NCBI RefSeq assembly: GCF_018413605.1
Contig: NZ_JAHCDN010000003.1
Location: 248,001-312,000, forward strand
Source: Variovorax sp. PCZ-1
Lineage (GTDB): Bacteria > Pseudomonadota > Gammaproteobacteria > Burkholderiales > Burkholderiaceae_C
Length of the DNA: 64,000 bases
Reading direction: 5' to 3'
Both the position numbers and the translations under genes were made by a program. The notes below the pieces were generated by a model, which was not told the DNA's origin, did no database searches, and saw only the letters and a program-made list of their open reading frames with translations. This document shows positions 43,496-51,516 of this stretch, in pieces; positions within the stretch are counted from its first letter, which is position 1, and every line of letters starts with the position of its first letter.

Positions 43496-43837
43496 ATGAA
43501 CCCAAGCCAGACCAGCAAATCCATCAAGCGCCAACAACGCAAGGCAGAAAAGAGCTTTGTCTCTCGGCATTTCAATGCATTTAGCGTAGCGATCGTCACC
43601 ATGGCCGCTTTGAGCATGAATCCTGCCATGGCGCAGATGGCAGCTCCTGCCAAGCCAGCAGAGATGAGCGCCAAGGTGCAAGAAGCTTTTGCGCGCGCAG
43701 ACAAAAACACCGATGGCAAGCTGAGCAAAGAAGAAGCCGCTGCGATGCCAGCGATTGCAGAGGCGTTTGACAAGGCCGATGTGGATAAAGACGGCTTCTT
43801 GTCGAAGGCGGAGTTTGCGGAAGTGGCTAAAGAGTAA
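43496..43837 (+). CDS. EF-hand calcium-binding protein, exported
   Basis: 113 residues from ATG 43496 with AAGGAG upstream. A long basic lead precedes a signal-like helix (FSVAIVTMAALSMNPAMA). Two EF-hand loops follow: DKNTDGKLSKEE and DVDKDGFLSKAE, both with the Asp/Asn ligand pattern. It is likely periplasmic and calcium-binding; role unknown. Confidence 0.85.
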   Translation: MNPSQTSKSIKRQQRKAEKSFVSRHFNAFSVAIVTMAALSMNPAMAQMAAPAKPAEMSAKVQEAFARADKNTDGKLSKEEAAAMPAIAEAFDKADVDKDGFLSKAEFAEVAKE

Positions 43838-43867
43838 GGCCACTCCCGCTTGAAGCCGCAAGCTGGA

Positions 43868-44407
43868 TCAACTCGCAACAGTGTTCGTCACCGTCACTTT
43901 CACTGTTGGATCCAGCTTGCGCTTCAATCCAAATACCTTCTCATTGAAGCGCTCAAAGCCTTTCCAAAAATCGAGCTCTTCCAAAATCGGATTCAAAAAA
44001 TTCGTCACCGAGCAATAGTGTGAGTTTTTCTCGCCGCTGTGGTGCTTGGCATGATGGCGTTGCGTCTGCAAAAGTTTGAATTTTTGCAGCCAAGTGATGA
44101 AGCGGCCATTCTCATGCGGCGCGCGATGTGCCCATTTATGCACTTGATTGGCATTGGCGCTCACGAGTGCAAACAGCCACACATGCCAGCTAAGCAGTTT
44201 CATCCACCAAGCACCGCACACGACGAGCACGCTGGCCAGCACCAAATCCCAAGAGCTCGCCCACCAGCCGCGAGAGACGAATGCACGTGGCTTCACATGG
44301 TGCTCAATATTGGCCTCGCCAATCCATTTGCCGATGATTGGCGTGTCTTTGCGCGCATAGGCATCTTCTGCCCAATGCACCAGTCCCGAAAGAAAATCGG
44401 CAATCAA
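43868..44407 (-). pseudogene. Plasmanylethanolamine desaturase/CarF/Kua homologue with probable frameshift
   Basis: 179 residues are open from TTG 44407. The lipid-desaturase domain is clear: ADFLSGLVHWAED, EHHVKPRAF, NQVHKWAHR and QRHHAKHHSG provide the histidine clusters. The open frame starts inside the first helix. Upstream, ATG 44451 opens M-Y-E-Y-L-P in another frame, and one added base there would join it to LALQAVGVVLIADF, a natural first helix. A 1-bp deletion (or sequencing error) near 44430 is the simplest reading. If the TTG start is real, the protein may still be made. Confidence 0.7.
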
Positions 44408-44484
44408 AACGACACCGACAGCTTGCAGGGCAAGGGGAGGTACTCATACATTTTGCGTTGTGAACGCTAACCTTTCACGAGTTG

Positions 44485-44523
44485 AACAATGTGCGTCTGA
44501 AAAGCTCAGACAGGTGCATTGTT
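44485..44523. promoter_or_regulatory. 39-bp interrupted inverted repeat
   Basis: AACAATG, TGC, GTCTGA, loop AAAGC, TCAGAC, AGGTG, CATTGTT. It lies 34 bp before the ATG of the desaturase homologue and may be an operator or leader hairpin. No known regulator was matched. Confidence 0.45.
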
Positions 44524-44626
44524 ATCTCGGAAATCTTGTTTTGATGTGGTTTGGAACACGCGCTGTGTGAAGTAGCGTGGCGTGATACTCGTGGGCGCTT
44601 TTAATGCCGCTTCGCTTTGCACGCGA

Positions 44627-44790
44627 CCCGCTCACCTGCTACGTAACGTACCCGAAAAAGCCGATCTTTTTTCTTTGCGGCGTGCTGTGCATGGTTTCAT
44701 AAGCTGCGATCATTTGTAGTGCCCCGTGCTTGGTTGGCCGCGCTCGATGAAGAAAAAAATCGTCTTTTTCAGACCCATCACGCAGCGGAT
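44627..44790 (+). repeat. S element copy C (diverged)
   Basis: Shares both ends and the flanks with copies A, B and D but differs inside. Its inner arms GATCTTTTTTCTTT and GAAGAAAAAAATCG still pair, whereas A has GAGGCCTTTC and GAAAGGCTTC. Any reading frame is broken. Confidence 0.75.
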
Positions 44791-44831
44791 CAAGAGTGTA
44801 GGCGCGTCGTTGCTTCTTTTTCGAGTCGATT

Positions 44832-44893
44832 TAAAGTAAAAAGAGGCAGATCGCCGGCATATTTATTGTGCAAACAGCTATGAAAATAATAGT
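44832..44893 (-). repeat. R element copy 15, between S copies C and D
   Basis: TCGCCGGC, ATATTTA, TTGTGC, AAACA, GCTATGAAAATAATAGT. It lies in the centre of the inverted C/D pair, itself flanked by GGCGCGTCGTTGC and its inverse. Confidence 0.88.
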
Positions 44894-44919
44894 ACGCAAC
44901 GACGCGCCAACCATCCATA

Positions 44920-45083
44920 CCCGCTCCGTGATGGGTCTGAAAAAACGAAGCCTTTCGCTGGTCGGGCGCGGCCAACCATGCAATCATCGCTACAAAAGAT
45001 GGCAGCTCGTCGCTGGCGGCACAGAGCGCCACACGAAGAAAGGCCTCGGCTTTTTCAGGCACGTCACGGGGCAGGCGAGCGGG
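44920..45083 (-). repeat. S element copy D (inverted)
   Basis: Reverse complement is about 93-95% like copy A. It ends 12 bp from the chrA stop. The 688-bp gap between the desaturase homologue and chrA holds S copies C and D, R copy 15 and a hairpin; nothing else was recognised. Confidence 0.85.
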
Positions 45084-45095
45084 TCGCGTCAAACC

Positions 45096-46445
45096 TCAAA
45101 TCAACCCACGTACCAAGCCAACGAAAGCACACAACACAATCACCCGAACAATCCCCCACTGCAATTTGAACAAAGCAAACGCAGCAAGCAGCATCAATAC
45201 CAAAGCCGCCCAATCCACACCTTTGCTGCTGATCACAGTATGCTGAATAAAGAGCACGGCAAGCGAAGCAATCGCTCCAACCACTGCCGCGCTAATTGCT
45301 TTGAGCGGCGCAGTGAATCCCAGCTTGCCATGCGTGGATTCCACAAACGGCCCGCCTGCCAAGATAAATACGAAGCTCGGCAAAAACGTGAACCATGTGG
45401 CAACCAGAGCTCCTAAGCCACCCATGATGAACATCGCTGCACCAATGAGGTTTGCACCCGCGCCCATGCGCTGCACCTCCAAAGCTTGACCGACGTAACC
45501 CACAAAAGCCACCACCATGATCAGCGGGCCCGGCGTGGTCTCGCCCAAGGCCAAGCCAGCCATCATTTGATCGGGCGTGAGCCACTGGTTGGCCACAGCG
45601 GTTTGCGTCACATACGGCAGCACGGCATACGCGCCGCCAAAAGTCACCATCGCTGCCTTGCTGAAAAACCAGCCCATTTGCGTGAGGCTGGCGCTCCAGC
45701 CTTGCCAGGCGACGAGCGCTCCCATGCTCGCTGCCCAGAGCGCCAAGCCAATGAGCAAGATGCGAATCATCTTTGCTTTGGAAAACATCGCATGTGCGGG
45801 CGTGGGCGTGTCGTCGCCAATCACATAGCCTTCGCTGCCAGCCTTCGCCGCGCCGCCATGCCCGCCGCCGCTAGAAAACTGCTCCGGATACCGTTTTGCC
45901 CCCAGCCAACCCACGATGCCCGCAATGAGCACGATCCATAAGAAGCTGATATGAAAGAAAGCAATTGCTATAAAACTCATAGCTGCTAGCGCAATCAATA
46001 TCGCGGCTACCTTGGGATTTGGCATGGTACGGCTGGCCACACGCCATAACGCATGCACCACAATCGCTGCGACTGCGCATTGCACGCCCCAAAGCACGGA
46101 TGCGACAGCGGGCACTTGGCCATACGCCACATACACCCAAGAAAGCGCAATCAAAATAAAAAACGATGGCAACACAAACAATCCGCCAGCAACCAATGCG
46201 CCACTTGTGCGATGCATCAACCAGCCGATGTAAGTGGCCAGCTGCTGCGCCTCAGGGCCAGGCAGCAGCATGCAGTAATTGAGCGCATGGTTAAAGCGCG
46301 CCTGCGATATCCAGCGCCGCTCATCGACCAGCTCGCGCTGCATGATGGCAATTTGCCCCGCTGGCCCGCCAAAGCTGATAAAGCCGAGCTTGAGCCAGAA
46401 GAGAAGGGCTTGGGTGAAGGAGACTTGGGGTACTGGGTTTGTCAT
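45096..46445 (-). CDS. chrA: Chromate transporter, two-domain ChrA
   Basis: 449 residues from ATG 46445. Two homologous membrane domains are present: FWLKLGFISFGGPAGQIAIMQ with LPGPEAQQLATYIGWL in the first, and FFSKAAMVTFGGAYAVLPYV with ETTPGPLIMVVAFVGY in the second. The joint carries a Gly/His-rich loop. It exports chromate. The helix AILIALAAMSFIAIAF is encoded by an R-like sequence (copy 21) without length change. It follows a rhodanese gene by 11 bp. Confidence 0.92.
   Translation of the reverse strand: MTNPVPQVSFTQALLFWLKLGFISFGGPAGQIAIMQRELVDERRWISQARFNHALNYCMLLPGPEAQQLATYIGWLMHRTSGALVAGGLFVLPSFFILIALSWVYVAYGQVPAVASVLWGVQCAVAAIVVHALWRVASRTMPNPKVAAILIALAAMSFIAIAFFHISFLWIVLIAGIVGWLGAKRYPEQFSSGGGHGGAAKAGSEGYVIGDDTPTPAHAMFSKAKMIRILLIGLALWAASMGALVAWQGWSASLTQMGWFFSKAAMVTFGGAYAVLPYVTQTAVANQWLTPDQMMAGLALGETTPGPLIMVVAFVGYVGQALEVQRMGAGANLIGAAMFIMGGLGALVATWFTFLPSFVFILAGGPFVESTHGKLGFTAPLKAISAAVVGAIASLAVLFIQHTVISSKGVDWAALVLMLLAAFALFKLQWGIVRVIVLCAFVGLVRGLI
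45967..46007 (+). repeat. R-element-like sequence inside chrA (copy 21)
   Basis: GCTATAAAACTCATAGC (17), TGCTA (5), GCGCAA (6), TCAATAT (7), CGCGGC (6): exact spacing. It encodes VAAILIALAAMSFIA in chrA. Confidence 0.65.
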
Positions 46446-46456
46446 ATCGCCAGCCT

Positions 46457-46831
46457 TTACTGGGTTTCTCGCGGTAATGCTGTTGCACGCCAAGTGGCAA
46501 TGTCTGCCGCTAAATCCACGCCGTCTTCGCCGCCCTTGATGCCGCCTGCTAAGGCCACAGCATCAAAGCCTAGTGTGCGAAGTTCGCTGCAAGCATCGGC
46601 GCTGACGTTATGGCCGTAAACGCAATACACGACGACGGGTTTGTCCCTTAGAGCCGCATTTGCCGCAGCCCAAGACGCCACGTTTTGCGGCGCACAGCGC
46701 TGCGCGCCTGCAATCATCTGCGGGCTGGCCTCAAACGCCGCATCGCGCCGCACGTCAAGTAACACGGGCGCATGCGCTGTGCCGAGAAGTGGCAACAGAT
46801 CAGAGGGGGGGATGGAGAACGGAAGAGTCAT
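46457..46831 (-). CDS. Rhodanese-domain protein
   Basis: 124 residues from ATG 46831. One rhodanese domain: APVLLDVRRDAAFEASPQMIAGAQR, then the active-site loop VVYCVYGHNVS with catalytic Cys, and LAGGIKGG near the end. It may supply sulfur transfer or a redox function alongside chrA; chromate-linked rhodanese-like proteins are known. The upstream neighbour is metW, 119 bp away. Confidence 0.85.
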   Translation of the reverse strand: MTLPFSIPPSDLLPLLGTAHAPVLLDVRRDAAFEASPQMIAGAQRCAPQNVASWAAANAALRDKPVVVYCVYGHNVSADACSELRTLGFDAVALAGGIKGGEDGVDLAADIATWRATALPRETQ

Positions 46832-46950
46832 TGCGGTGTCCAATCAAAAACGTCCTGAAGATCAGGGTGGTCAGCACTTGGACGGGACACCGTCTATCTT
46901 CGCAAAGATTCGGGAGGCTGTGAGTCCCGATGAAGAAAGTATAGCTGCGT

Positions 46951-47532
46951 TCACTGCTTAAAAGCAAACACCGCCATGCTCGCTCGCGCATTCGGCGCGA
47001 AGCGCACTTCGCGGTTGCCCTGCCAGCCGAAGGCATCTTGAATTTGAAGGCCGTTTTTCTGCGCAAGTTGTTCAAAATCTTTGAAGGTGCCGACGCGGAT
47101 GTTCGGTGTGTCATACCACTGGTAGGGCAAGGTCTTCGTGACTGGCATTTGGCCTTGCAGCACTTGCAAACGGTTCGGCCAATGGGCGAAATTGGGGAAG
47201 GCGACGATGCCTAGCTGCCCGACGCGCGCTGTTTCGCGCAGCATGGTTTCGGCATTGCGCAGATGTTGCAGCGTATCGATCTGCAGTACCACATCGAAGC
47301 TCTTATCGCGGAACATGGAGAGACCGGCATCGAGGTTGGCCTGAATCACATTCACGCCGCGTGCGATGCAAGCATGCACGCCGTCGTCGCTGATTTCCAC
47401 ACCATAGCCGGTGCAGCCGCGCGCTGCTTTGAGGTGCGCGAGCAATGCGCCATCACCACAGCCCAAGTCAAGCACATGCGCGCCTTGGGGAATCATTTGC
47501 GCAATGCGCTGATGTAAGGCGAGATCGCTCAT
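46951..47532 (-). CDS. metW: Methionine biosynthesis protein MetW
   Basis: 193 residues. [15 protein letters not shown] is the SAM-binding motif; [15 protein letters not shown] and [19 protein letters not shown] are MetW hallmarks. MetW works with MetX in homoserine acylation in several proteobacteria. Its ATG overlaps the metX stop (ATGA), and expression is thus governed by the riboswitch upstream of metX. Confidence 0.94.
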   Translation of the reverse strand: MSDLALHQRIAQMIPQGAHVLDLGCGDGALLAHLKAARGCTGYGVEISDDGVHACIARGVNVIQANLDAGLSMFRDKSFDVVLQIDTLQHLRNAETMLRETARVGQLGIVAFPNFAHWPNRLQVLQGQMPVTKTLPYQWYDTPNIRVGTFKDFEQLAQKNGLQIQDAFGWQGNREVRFAPNARASMAVFAFKQ

Positions 47533-48668
47533 GCTGCGCTCCCTTCAAAGGATGCTGCAATGCTCTCAAAATAGGAGCTGACTGCGCGCAGATAGCGTGG
47601 ATCATCCAACAAAAAGGCATCATGCCCATGCGGTGCATCAATCTCCGCGTAGCTCACATCGCGACCATTGTCGAGCAGGGCGCGCACGATCTCGCGTGAG
47701 CGGGCGGGCGAGAAGCGCCAATCGGTGGTGAAGCTCACGAGCAGGAATTTTGCCGAGGCTTCGGCCAGCGCGGCGCTCAAGTTACCGCCGAATTTTTTGG
47801 CCGGGTCGAAATAATCCAAAGCGCGGGTGATCAGCAAATATGTGTTCGCGTCGAAATACTCCGCAAATTTATCGCCTTGATAGCGCAGATAGCTCTCGAT
47901 CTGGAATTCCACCTCTTGCGTCGAGTATTTGAGATCCACGCCCTCTCTCAAGATGCGGCCAAACTTCTCATTCATCACGTCATCGCTCAGATACGTGATG
48001 TGCCCAATCATCCGCGCAATGCGCAAGCCGCGTTTCGGGACAACGCCATGCTTGTAAAAATGCCCGCCATGAAAATCCGGATCGGTGGCAATCGCGCGGC
48101 GCGCCACTTCGTTGAAAGCAATATTCTCCGCGTTCAAATTCGGCGCACTCGCCACCACCACAGCATGCTTGACGCGCTCAGGGTATTGCAGCGTCCAACT
48201 GAGCGCTTGCATGCCGCCCAAGCTGCCGCCCATCACAGCAGCCAGGGTTTGAATGCCCAGTTGATCGAGTAAGCGAGCTTGCGCATTCACCCAGTCTTCC
48301 ACGGTGACGACCGGGAAATCTGCGCCATAAATTTCTCCGCTGTCGGGATTCTTGTGCATCGGGCCTGTGCTGCCAAAGCAAGAGCCCAGATTGTTCACGC
48401 CGATCACGAAGAAGCGGTTCGTATCCACCGGCTTACCGGGGCCAATCATGTTGTCCCACCAACCTTCGGATTTTTCTTGGCCTTCGTACACACCCGCCAC
48501 ATGATGCGAAGCGTTGAGCGCGTGGCAAATCAACACCGCATTGCTTTTATCGGCATTCAATGTGCCATACGTCTCGTAAGCCACGTCATACCCGCGAATA
48601 CTCTCGCCGCTTTGCAAAGGCAAGGCAGCTTCAAAATGCATGGACTGTGGTGTGGCTACAAAACTCAT
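47529..48668 (-). CDS. metX: Homoserine O-acyltransferase MetX
   Basis: 379 residues from ATG 48668. The alpha/beta-hydrolase nucleophile is in [14 protein letters not shown]. The family signatures [26 protein letters not shown] and the C-terminal HGHDAFLLD (catalytic Asp/His) are complete. It acylates homoserine; Burkholderiales MetX enzymes are generally succinyltransferases, but this cannot be settled by eye. It is preceded by a SAM-II-like riboswitch and a terminator, so SAM should repress it. No ribosome-binding site was seen right upstream of the ATG. Confidence 0.95.
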   Translation of the reverse strand: MSFVATPQSMHFEAALPLQSGESIRGYDVAYETYGTLNADKSNAVLICHALNASHHVAGVYEGQEKSEGWWDNMIGPGKPVDTNRFFVIGVNNLGSCFGSTGPMHKNPDSGEIYGADFPVVTVEDWVNAQARLLDQLGIQTLAAVMGGSLGGMQALSWTLQYPERVKHAVVVASAPNLNAENIAFNEVARRAIATDPDFHGGHFYKHGVVPKRGLRIARMIGHITYLSDDVMNEKFGRILREGVDLKYSTQEVEFQIESYLRYQGDKFAEYFDANTYLLITRALDYFDPAKKFGGNLSAALAEASAKFLLVSFTTDWRFSPARSREIVRALLDNGRDVSYAEIDAPHGHDAFLLDDPRYLRAVSSYFESIAASFEGSAA

Positions 48669-48691
48669 AAGCAATAAAAAACCCGTGCAAT

Positions 48692-48723
48692 AAAAAACCC
48701 GGTTGCTAAATGCGAAACCGGGT
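48692..48723 (-). terminator. Intrinsic terminator in the metX leader
   Basis: On the minus strand ACCCGGTT, a loop with GCATTTAGC, AACCGGGT, then TTTTTTATT. It lies between the riboswitch and the metX ATG. Its loop ATTTAGCA is an exact complement of TGCTAAAT in the riboswitch 3' part, suggesting a terminator/antiterminator switch. Confidence 0.85.
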
Positions 48724-48740
48724 GATCATTTGAGAATCGG

Positions 48741-48796
48741 GCTCGTATTTAGCAGTATTTCTAAAGCGCCCGCAAGCTGAAGCAAATCGGCGCTGT
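48741..48796 (-). promoter_or_regulatory. SAM-II-type riboswitch upstream of metX
   Basis: Minus-strand order: AGCGCC, GATTT, GCTTCAGC, TTGC, GG, GGCGCT, then TTAGAAAT and GCTAAAT. The six-base arms AGCGCC/GGCGCT pair fully and enclose the GATTT and TTGC elements; the trailing AAAT and GCTAAA complete the conserved SAM-II pseudoknot strand. The order, spacing and placement before metX match known SAM-II RNAs. The family is best known from alphaproteobacteria. Confidence 0.8.
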
Positions 48797-48803
48797 GAAT
48801 AGA

Positions 48804-48809
48804 AGTATA
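48804..48809 (-). promoter_or_regulatory. Candidate -10 box for metX
   Basis: TATACT on the minus strand, about 10 bp before the riboswitch, would start transcription just ahead of it. No convincing -35 was seen, and the hexamer lies just after the stop of the acyl-CoA synthetase gene. Confidence 0.4.
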
Positions 48810-50303
48810 TCAAGACTCTTGCGAGCGGGATAGATCAGCCAAGAGCTGCGCTTTTTGCACTTTGCCCAGCGCTGTTTTGGGCAAAGTGCTCATGAAGTGC
48901 CATTGGCGAGGAAGCTTGTAGCGGGCGAGTTGGCTGTTGAGCGCAGTGCTCAAGGCTTGCTGCGCTTTTTCTTGGGTTTCATTGGTTGCGAGCACCACAC
49001 AAGCGGCCACCACTTCGCCCCACTTCGAATCAGGCACGCCGACTACTGCACATTCGATCACGCCCGGCTGCGCGGCCAGCAGATTTTCAATCTCAGCAGG
49101 GTAAATGTTTTCTCCACCCGAGATCAGCATATCTTTCGCGCGGCCCACCACCCAGTAGCTGCCATCTTCGGCCTGCCTTGCCAAATCGCCAGTATGAAAC
49201 CAGCCCTCTTCATCTTTCAATGCAATATCTGGCCAATAGCGCTCGGCCACATTCGGCGCGCGAATACAAATCTCGCCCACGCCTTGTTGCGCATCCAGCA
49301 GCTTCACATGCACATCATCGCTCGCCGGCCAGCCGCAGCTGCCCACATGCGTGCGCGCATGCGCAGGGGGCAGACTGATCGAGAAAGGCCCTGTCTCCGT
49401 GCTGCCATACACATTGCATACGGGGATGCCGCGCGCATGAAAGGCCTCGATCAAATTCGCTGGCAATACCGATGAGCCCGCCCATACCGCGCGCAGGCTG
49501 CTCAGATCCGTGCTCGCCCAATCGGCATGCTCAATCAACGCGCGCATCGTGGCTGGCACTTGCAGCGTGAGCGTTGGGCGCTCCAGGGCGAAGCTCTTCA
49601 ATGCAGCACCTGCATCAAAACGTTCATGCAGGCTTACGCAGGCACCCGCCGCGAGTGCAGGCAAGGTCTGAATGCACAGGCCACCCACATGAAACAGAGG
49701 TAGCACAGTCGCTATCAAATCAGTAGCATCTAGCGCAGCATTCTTGCCGGCGATAGCCATATTTCGGCATAAATTGTTCTGTGTATGTACAGCGCCTTTG
49801 GGCAAGCCTGTAGTGCCAGAGGTGTACACCAGCAAAGCGGCATCATTCGCTTGGCCTGCGCTCATGTTGGCTGCGGGCAGCTTCAGGCCATCATCGAGCA
49901 AGCCTTGAAAACTGCGCAGCGGCACAGCGCAGCTTCGCTTCAAGCCTTCAGCCAACTCTTGCCAAGCCGCATCATGAATCAGTAATCTCGGCTGCCCATC
50001 ACGCAAGATACGCTCAAGCTCTGGCGCGGCAAGCCGGTAGTTCAGCGGCATCGCTATCGCGCCCATGCCTGCGCATGCAAAGAGCAGCGCGATCTGCAAA
50101 GGATGGTTCAAGCCCAGCCAAGCGATGTGATCACCACGCTGAATGCCCTGCGCTTGCAATGCGGCAGCCATCGCCACAGACTGCTCAGCGAGGTGCGCAT
50201 AACTTATCTCCTGCCCCCTCGAGCGCAACGCAGGCGCGTTGCCGCGCGGCTTGCTCTGAGCGAGCAGCATTTGCCAAAGCGTGGAGGCTTGCGTGTTTTG
50301 CAT
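48810..50303 (-). CDS. Acyl-CoA synthetase (AMP-forming)
   Basis: 497 residues. The P-loop-like LLVYTSGTTGLPKGA, NVYGSTETG, GWFHTGDLARQ, GRAKDMLISGGENIYPAEIE and the catalytic Lys in PKTALGKVQK define the acyl-AMP ligase family. Substrate unknown. Residues in MAIAGKNAALDATDLIA are encoded by R element copy 16, yet the domain keeps its normal length and the next motif (LPLFHVGG) is intact. It ends next to the metX promoter. Confidence 0.92.
   Translation of the reverse strand: MQNTQASTLWQMLLAQSKPRGNAPALRSRGQEISYAHLAEQSVAMAAALQAQGIQRGDHIAWLGLNHPLQIALLFACAGMGAIAMPLNYRLAAPELERILRDGQPRLLIHDAAWQELAEGLKRSCAVPLRSFQGLLDDGLKLPAANMSAGQANDAALLVYTSGTTGLPKGAVHTQNNLCRNMAIAGKNAALDATDLIATVLPLFHVGGLCIQTLPALAAGACVSLHERFDAGAALKSFALERPTLTLQVPATMRALIEHADWASTDLSSLRAVWAGSSVLPANLIEAFHARGIPVCNVYGSTETGPFSISLPPAHARTHVGSCGWPASDDVHVKLLDAQQGVGEICIRAPNVAERYWPDIALKDEEGWFHTGDLARQAEDGSYWVVGRAKDMLISGGENIYPAEIENLLAAQPGVIECAVVGVPDSKWGEVVAACVVLATNETQEKAQQALSTALNSQLARYKLPRQWHFMSTLPKTALGKVQKAQLLADLSRSQES
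49711..49751 (+). repeat. R element copy 16, inside the acyl-CoA synthetase gene
   Basis: GCTATCAAATCAGTAGC, ATCTA, GCGCAG, CATTCTT, GCCGGC: exact spacing. It encodes IAGKNAALDATDLIA on the minus strand without disturbing the frame. Confidence 0.88.
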
Positions 50304-50384
50304 TTACCTAACTTTACCCTGCATCTACTTTGACTTTGCATTTGCGGCGCAAAGTAGCGCTTATCCCATTTCAAAGGAGTTCGT

Positions 50385-50933
50385 ATGTCGGATATCTCTT
50401 CAGGCTCTACGCCCATCTCTCAACCTGTCAGTGGCAAACGCCGCACCTTCCATGCGATTGCCGCCGTCGCCACGCTCGGCTTCTTGGGTAAAGCTGTTGC
50501 GCAAGGCATGCCCGGCCCAGGAGGTCGTGGTGATATGTCAGCCATGGCCGAGCGCCGTGTGGATCATTTGATCAAATTGGTTAACGGCACGCCCGAGCAA
50601 AAAACCAAGCTACTCGCTTTGGCGCAAGCTGCTATGGCAGATATGAAACCCATGCGCGAACAACTCAGCGCCGCCCGCAAGCGCGGCATGGAGTTGCTTT
50701 CTGCTGCCAGTATTGACCGCAGCGGCATTGACAAACTGCGAGGTGAGCAAATCCAGCTGATGGACGGCATCAGCCGCCGCATGAGCGCCCACATGATGGA
50801 TGCCGCCGAAGTGCTCACGCCCGTGCAGCGCACTATCGTGGCCGACAAGATGAAGCAGCGAGGCGAAGGCCGTGGCCATCGTGGACACGGTGGCGGGTAT
50901 GGTGGTGGTCACGGCGGCGGTTGGTTTCGCTAA
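50385..50933 (+). CDS. Spy/CpxP-like periplasmic protein
   Basis: 182 residues with a signal-like helix (HAIAAVATLGFLGKAVAQ). Helices include a LIKLVNGTPEQKTKLLALAQ segment and an LTPVQRTIVADK motif, the LTxxQ pattern of Spy/CpxP chaperones. The tail is Gly/His-rich (GHRGHGGGYGGGHGGG), possibly metal-binding. It may protect or sense misfolded or metal-stressed periplasm. An AAAGGAG site precedes the ATG. It is divergent from the acyl-CoA synthetase gene. Confidence 0.8.
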   Translation: MSDISSGSTPISQPVSGKRRTFHAIAAVATLGFLGKAVAQGMPGPGGRGDMSAMAERRVDHLIKLVNGTPEQKTKLLALAQAAMADMKPMREQLSAARKRGMELLSAASIDRSGIDKLRGEQIQLMDGISRRMSAHMMDAAEVLTPVQRTIVADKMKQRGEGRGHRGHGGGYGGGHGGGWFR

Positions 50934-50967
50934 AGACCAAAGCCTTTCAAAGTGATAAGGTAGCGGC

Positions 50968-51462
50968 ATGACAGCCGCTACCTCTAAACCCCCGACAGCT
51001 CCTAAGTTCTGGCTCATGAAAGGTGAGCCAGACGAATGCACTATCGACGATCTCGCCAATTTGCCGAATCAAACCGTGCCTTGGACAGGTGTGCGCAATT
51101 ACCAAGCCCGCAACTTCATGCGCGAGATGCGCCTAGGTGATCTCGCGTTTTTCTACCACTCCTCTTGCCCAGAACCAGGTATTGCCGGCATTGTTCAGAT
51201 CAGTCGCTTGGCCTATCCCGATGCCACGCAGTTTGATGCGAAGAGCAAATACTTCGATGCCAAATCCAAACCAGAAGCCCCGCGCTGGGAGCACGTCGAT
51301 GTGCAGCTCGTGCGCAAATTGCCCTTGATCTCACTCGCTACCTTGCGCGAAACACCTGCTCTTGCCGATCTCACCATCCTGCAGCGCGGTAATCGCCTCT
51401 CAATCACGCCGGTTGATACTGTTCACTGGGAACAAGTCTTAAAGCTAATTGCTATAAATTAG
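50968..51462 (+). CDS. EVE domain protein
   Basis: 164 residues. FWLMKGEPDECTIDDL, WTGVRNYQARNFMREM and GDLAFFYHSSCPEPGIAGIV are typical EVE (PUA-like) domain motifs, binding modified bases. Related proteins occur in restriction contexts and housekeeping; no partner is seen. The last residues (LIAIN) and the stop come from R element copy 17. Confidence 0.92.
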   Translation: MTAATSKPPTAPKFWLMKGEPDECTIDDLANLPNQTVPWTGVRNYQARNFMREMRLGDLAFFYHSSCPEPGIAGIVQISRLAYPDATQFDAKSKYFDAKSKPEAPRWEHVDVQLVRKLPLISLATLRETPALADLTILQRGNRLSITPVDTVHWEQVLKLIAIN

Positions 51463-51516
51463 ATAGCTGCTTGCGCAGTATCTATGCCGGCTAGGTGCCG
51501 TTTTTGCTAAAAAATT
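51450..51516 (+). repeat. R element copy 17 (overlaps the EVE stop)
   Basis: GCTATAAATTAGATAGC, TGCTT, GCGCAG, TATCTAT, GCCGGC, then TGCCGTTTTTGCTAAAAAAT. The EVE TAG stop lies in the dyad, and the tail reaches the stop of the convergent MOSC gene. Confidence 0.92.

Noticed and set aside
37441-45092. Small frames within the S elements (PRDVPEKAEAF...APDQRKASFF type)
   Set aside because: The frame is broken in copy C while the stem pairing is kept, so the element is better read as non-coding structure.
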